Positions 62,907 through 64,000 of a stretch of DNA of 64,000 bases are shown piece by piece. The stretch is from the NCBI GenBank assembly GCA_963169105.1, contig OY720643.1, positions 96,792,848 to 96,856,847 on the forward strand. Direction: 5' to 3'. A program made the translations under genes and the position numbers. Origin of the DNA: Ceriagrion tenellum. Lineage: Eukaryota > Arthropoda > Insecta > Odonata > Coenagrionidae. The notes under the pieces are model-generated. The model ran no database searches, was not told the origin of the DNA, and worked only from the letters and a program-made list of their open reading frames with translations. How positions within the stretch are numbered: the first letter of the stretch is position 1; each line of letters opens with the position of its first letter.

Positions 62907-63120
62907 TAAGAACTTTTTAACAGTTTTCTAGTTTATTGGTGTTTTTCGGGTTCTCCCCGCGTTGCACCATTTTTATGGACGACTGTTTCGTCGGCATTCC
63001 AGTCAGCTTTATCAGGTCCTAATGACGACGACTTAGGATCCAATGAAGCTGACGGAAATGCCAGAGAAACGGTCGTCCGGGTGGTGGTGCAACGCGAGGA
63101 GAACCCGAATAATACCAATA
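62907..63120. mobile_element. PLE-derived palindromic mini-insertion
   Basis: 214 bp between perfect 15-bp direct repeats. After a 27-bp lead, the left arm (about 62934-63016) and right arm (about 63036-63120) are inverted copies: TATTGGTGTTTTTCGGGTTC pairs with GAACCCGAATAATACCAATA, and GTTGCACCA with TGGTGGTGCAAC. The inner part pairs almost to the loop (AGGTCCTAA, TTAGGATCC). The minus-strand frame reads PDKADWNADETVVHKNG. This aligns with PEDASRIAGETVVLNDN at the end of the PLE ORF at 37.9 kb, so the arms come from a PLE tail. The plus strand of the right arm gives EADGNARETVV. Confidence 0.78.
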
Positions 63121-63135
63121 TTCCAATCGTACTGT
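63121..63135. repeat. 15-bp target-site duplication, right
   Basis: TTCCAATCGTACTGT, identical to 62892-62906. Variable-length duplications are typical of PLE insertions. Confidence 0.85.
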
Positions 63136-63411
63136 AATAATTGGCACTCGACATACCTGCATTTCATCTGGGAGTAGGCTTTGGATTAGTAAGCTTTTAT
63201 AGGCTTTGGGTGATGTGAGGTTTGGTATAAATATTACCTTCCTCTGTTCCTTCTTCACCTTTTCTACTAAAACAAATCAGGCGAAGAGCAAGAGCACAGC
63301 AGAGGTTTATATGAACGGTGAACAGACTGAGCTGAATCAAATCAGACCAAAATCAAATGCATTGTTTAATACCCCCCTCTCTCTGCCAGAAGAAAAAGTG
63401 GCTAATGGGCC
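63136..63411. other. No gene recognised
   Basis: A 79-codon minus frame at 63019-63258 and a 115-codon plus frame at 63206-63553 cross here; neither is recognised, and both include neighbouring repeat sequence. Confidence 0.5.
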
Positions 63412-63520
63412 ATTTCCAGGGATTTTTTCGAAAAAAGTGCAAAAATTCCCCGAGTTTTCAATTCAATACATTTCCCTGAGTTTTCCCGGTTTTCCAGGTC
63501 GCTGGATCGCTGGACACACA
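63412..63520. mobile_element. Probable hAT-type non-autonomous element end fragment
   Basis: TTTCCCTGAGTTTTCCCGG, TTTTCCAGGTCGCTGG and GCTGGACAC resemble the terminal sequence of a widespread repeat type in which CCTGAGTTTTCCCGGTTTTCC is followed by a short GGACACCCTG terminus. Here the terminus is degenerate (GGACACACAATACC) and the opposite end is absent. The family assignment is from memory of the pattern. Confidence 0.35.
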
Positions 63521-64000
63521 ATACCGCCCATATTCCTCCATTTACCAAAATGATCCCCCGTGGACTAGTATCAGTGGTGCGTGCATCCCCGGCTGGCGAC
63601 TATTGGATAATATACTTAAGTTTATTTGCACTCTAAAGAATTGGATGTTTGTTGTCTTTGTCCGATTTCATCCGGCTCTACCACGCCACTCACAATTGAG
63701 ACCATTTGAAATTGAAGTAAACCACTAAGATGCCTAGGTCAAAATTACGCGAGAGGTTTTTTCTTCTTAAAATTACAATTACCCCAATAAGCGTATTCAA
63801 TTAAGTACTAATAGACTGCTTAGAAGAACAAAGGTGAAAATAACTTAATAAGTATAATATGAAGATACATTCCGGGGTTTTTTCATAAATCCAAAAAGAA
63901 GTGTCCTGTCTAATGTAATATTATGGCTCCACATGTTATTAACGAAGTGTAGAACCTTTTTGACTGTCCAATTTTCAGTATACGATTATTTTTCTATAAA
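63521..64000. other. No feature recognised
   Basis: AT-rich sequence to the window end; no open frame of note. Confidence 0.55.

Overview
The window looks like non-genic DNA from a large, repeat-rich, AT-rich animal genome, most probably an arthropod. This rests on the base composition, the absence of any long reading frame, and the mix of repeats: 5'-truncated LINEs, tRNA-derived SINEs, Penelope-like retroelements (PLEs), a pogo/Tigger-type transposase remnant and small inverted-repeat DNA transposons. I recognise no host protein-coding gene, rRNA or functional tRNA. The longest open frame (176 codons, minus strand, 5434-5964) shows no family motif. The window may be intergenic or lie inside a long intron; the sequence alone does not decide this.

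Layout. 1-11 kb holds two decayed LINE copies (1120-1865 plus; 3565-4330 minus), an 80-bp hairpin element, a pogo-like transposase C-terminal fragment (7404-7595) and another possible LINE tail (8590-8770). 11.7-13.4 kb is a diverged higher-order tandem array (unit about 178 bp) into which a 160-bp LINE 3' end has inserted, leaving a recognisable target duplication. 15-20 kb has a short tandem duplication, a perfect 15-bp-arm hairpin (17247-17287) and three more LINE 3' copies, two of them fused end to middle. 20-31.6 kb is largely featureless apart from GC-richer patches.

The richest part is 31.6-50.3 kb. Two copies of one non-autonomous DNA transposon (34473-35412 and 47091-48000, opposite orientations) each have CATGA-type termini and an 8-bp target duplication. 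Between them lies a 1.8-kb PLE made of a GIY-YIG endonuclease fragment flanked by 615-bp inverted arms. The same stretch carries a second LINE family with reverse-transcriptase motifs (42925-44075), a pair of 104-bp direct repeats, tRNA-derived SINE heads, a three-copy 189-bp tandem repeat and, next to it, a strongly GC/CpG-rich block (49770-50250). 50-64 kb is sparse: a few LINE and SINE remnants, a long AT microsatellite, and a small PLE-derived palindrome at 62907-63120 with a perfect 15-bp target duplication.

The elements do not form a pathway; they are independent insertions. The most informative are the two PLE-derived inverted structures, which share a C-terminal coding motif and have the same 19-nt spacing between hammerhead-like core elements, and the paired 8-bp-TSD element family.
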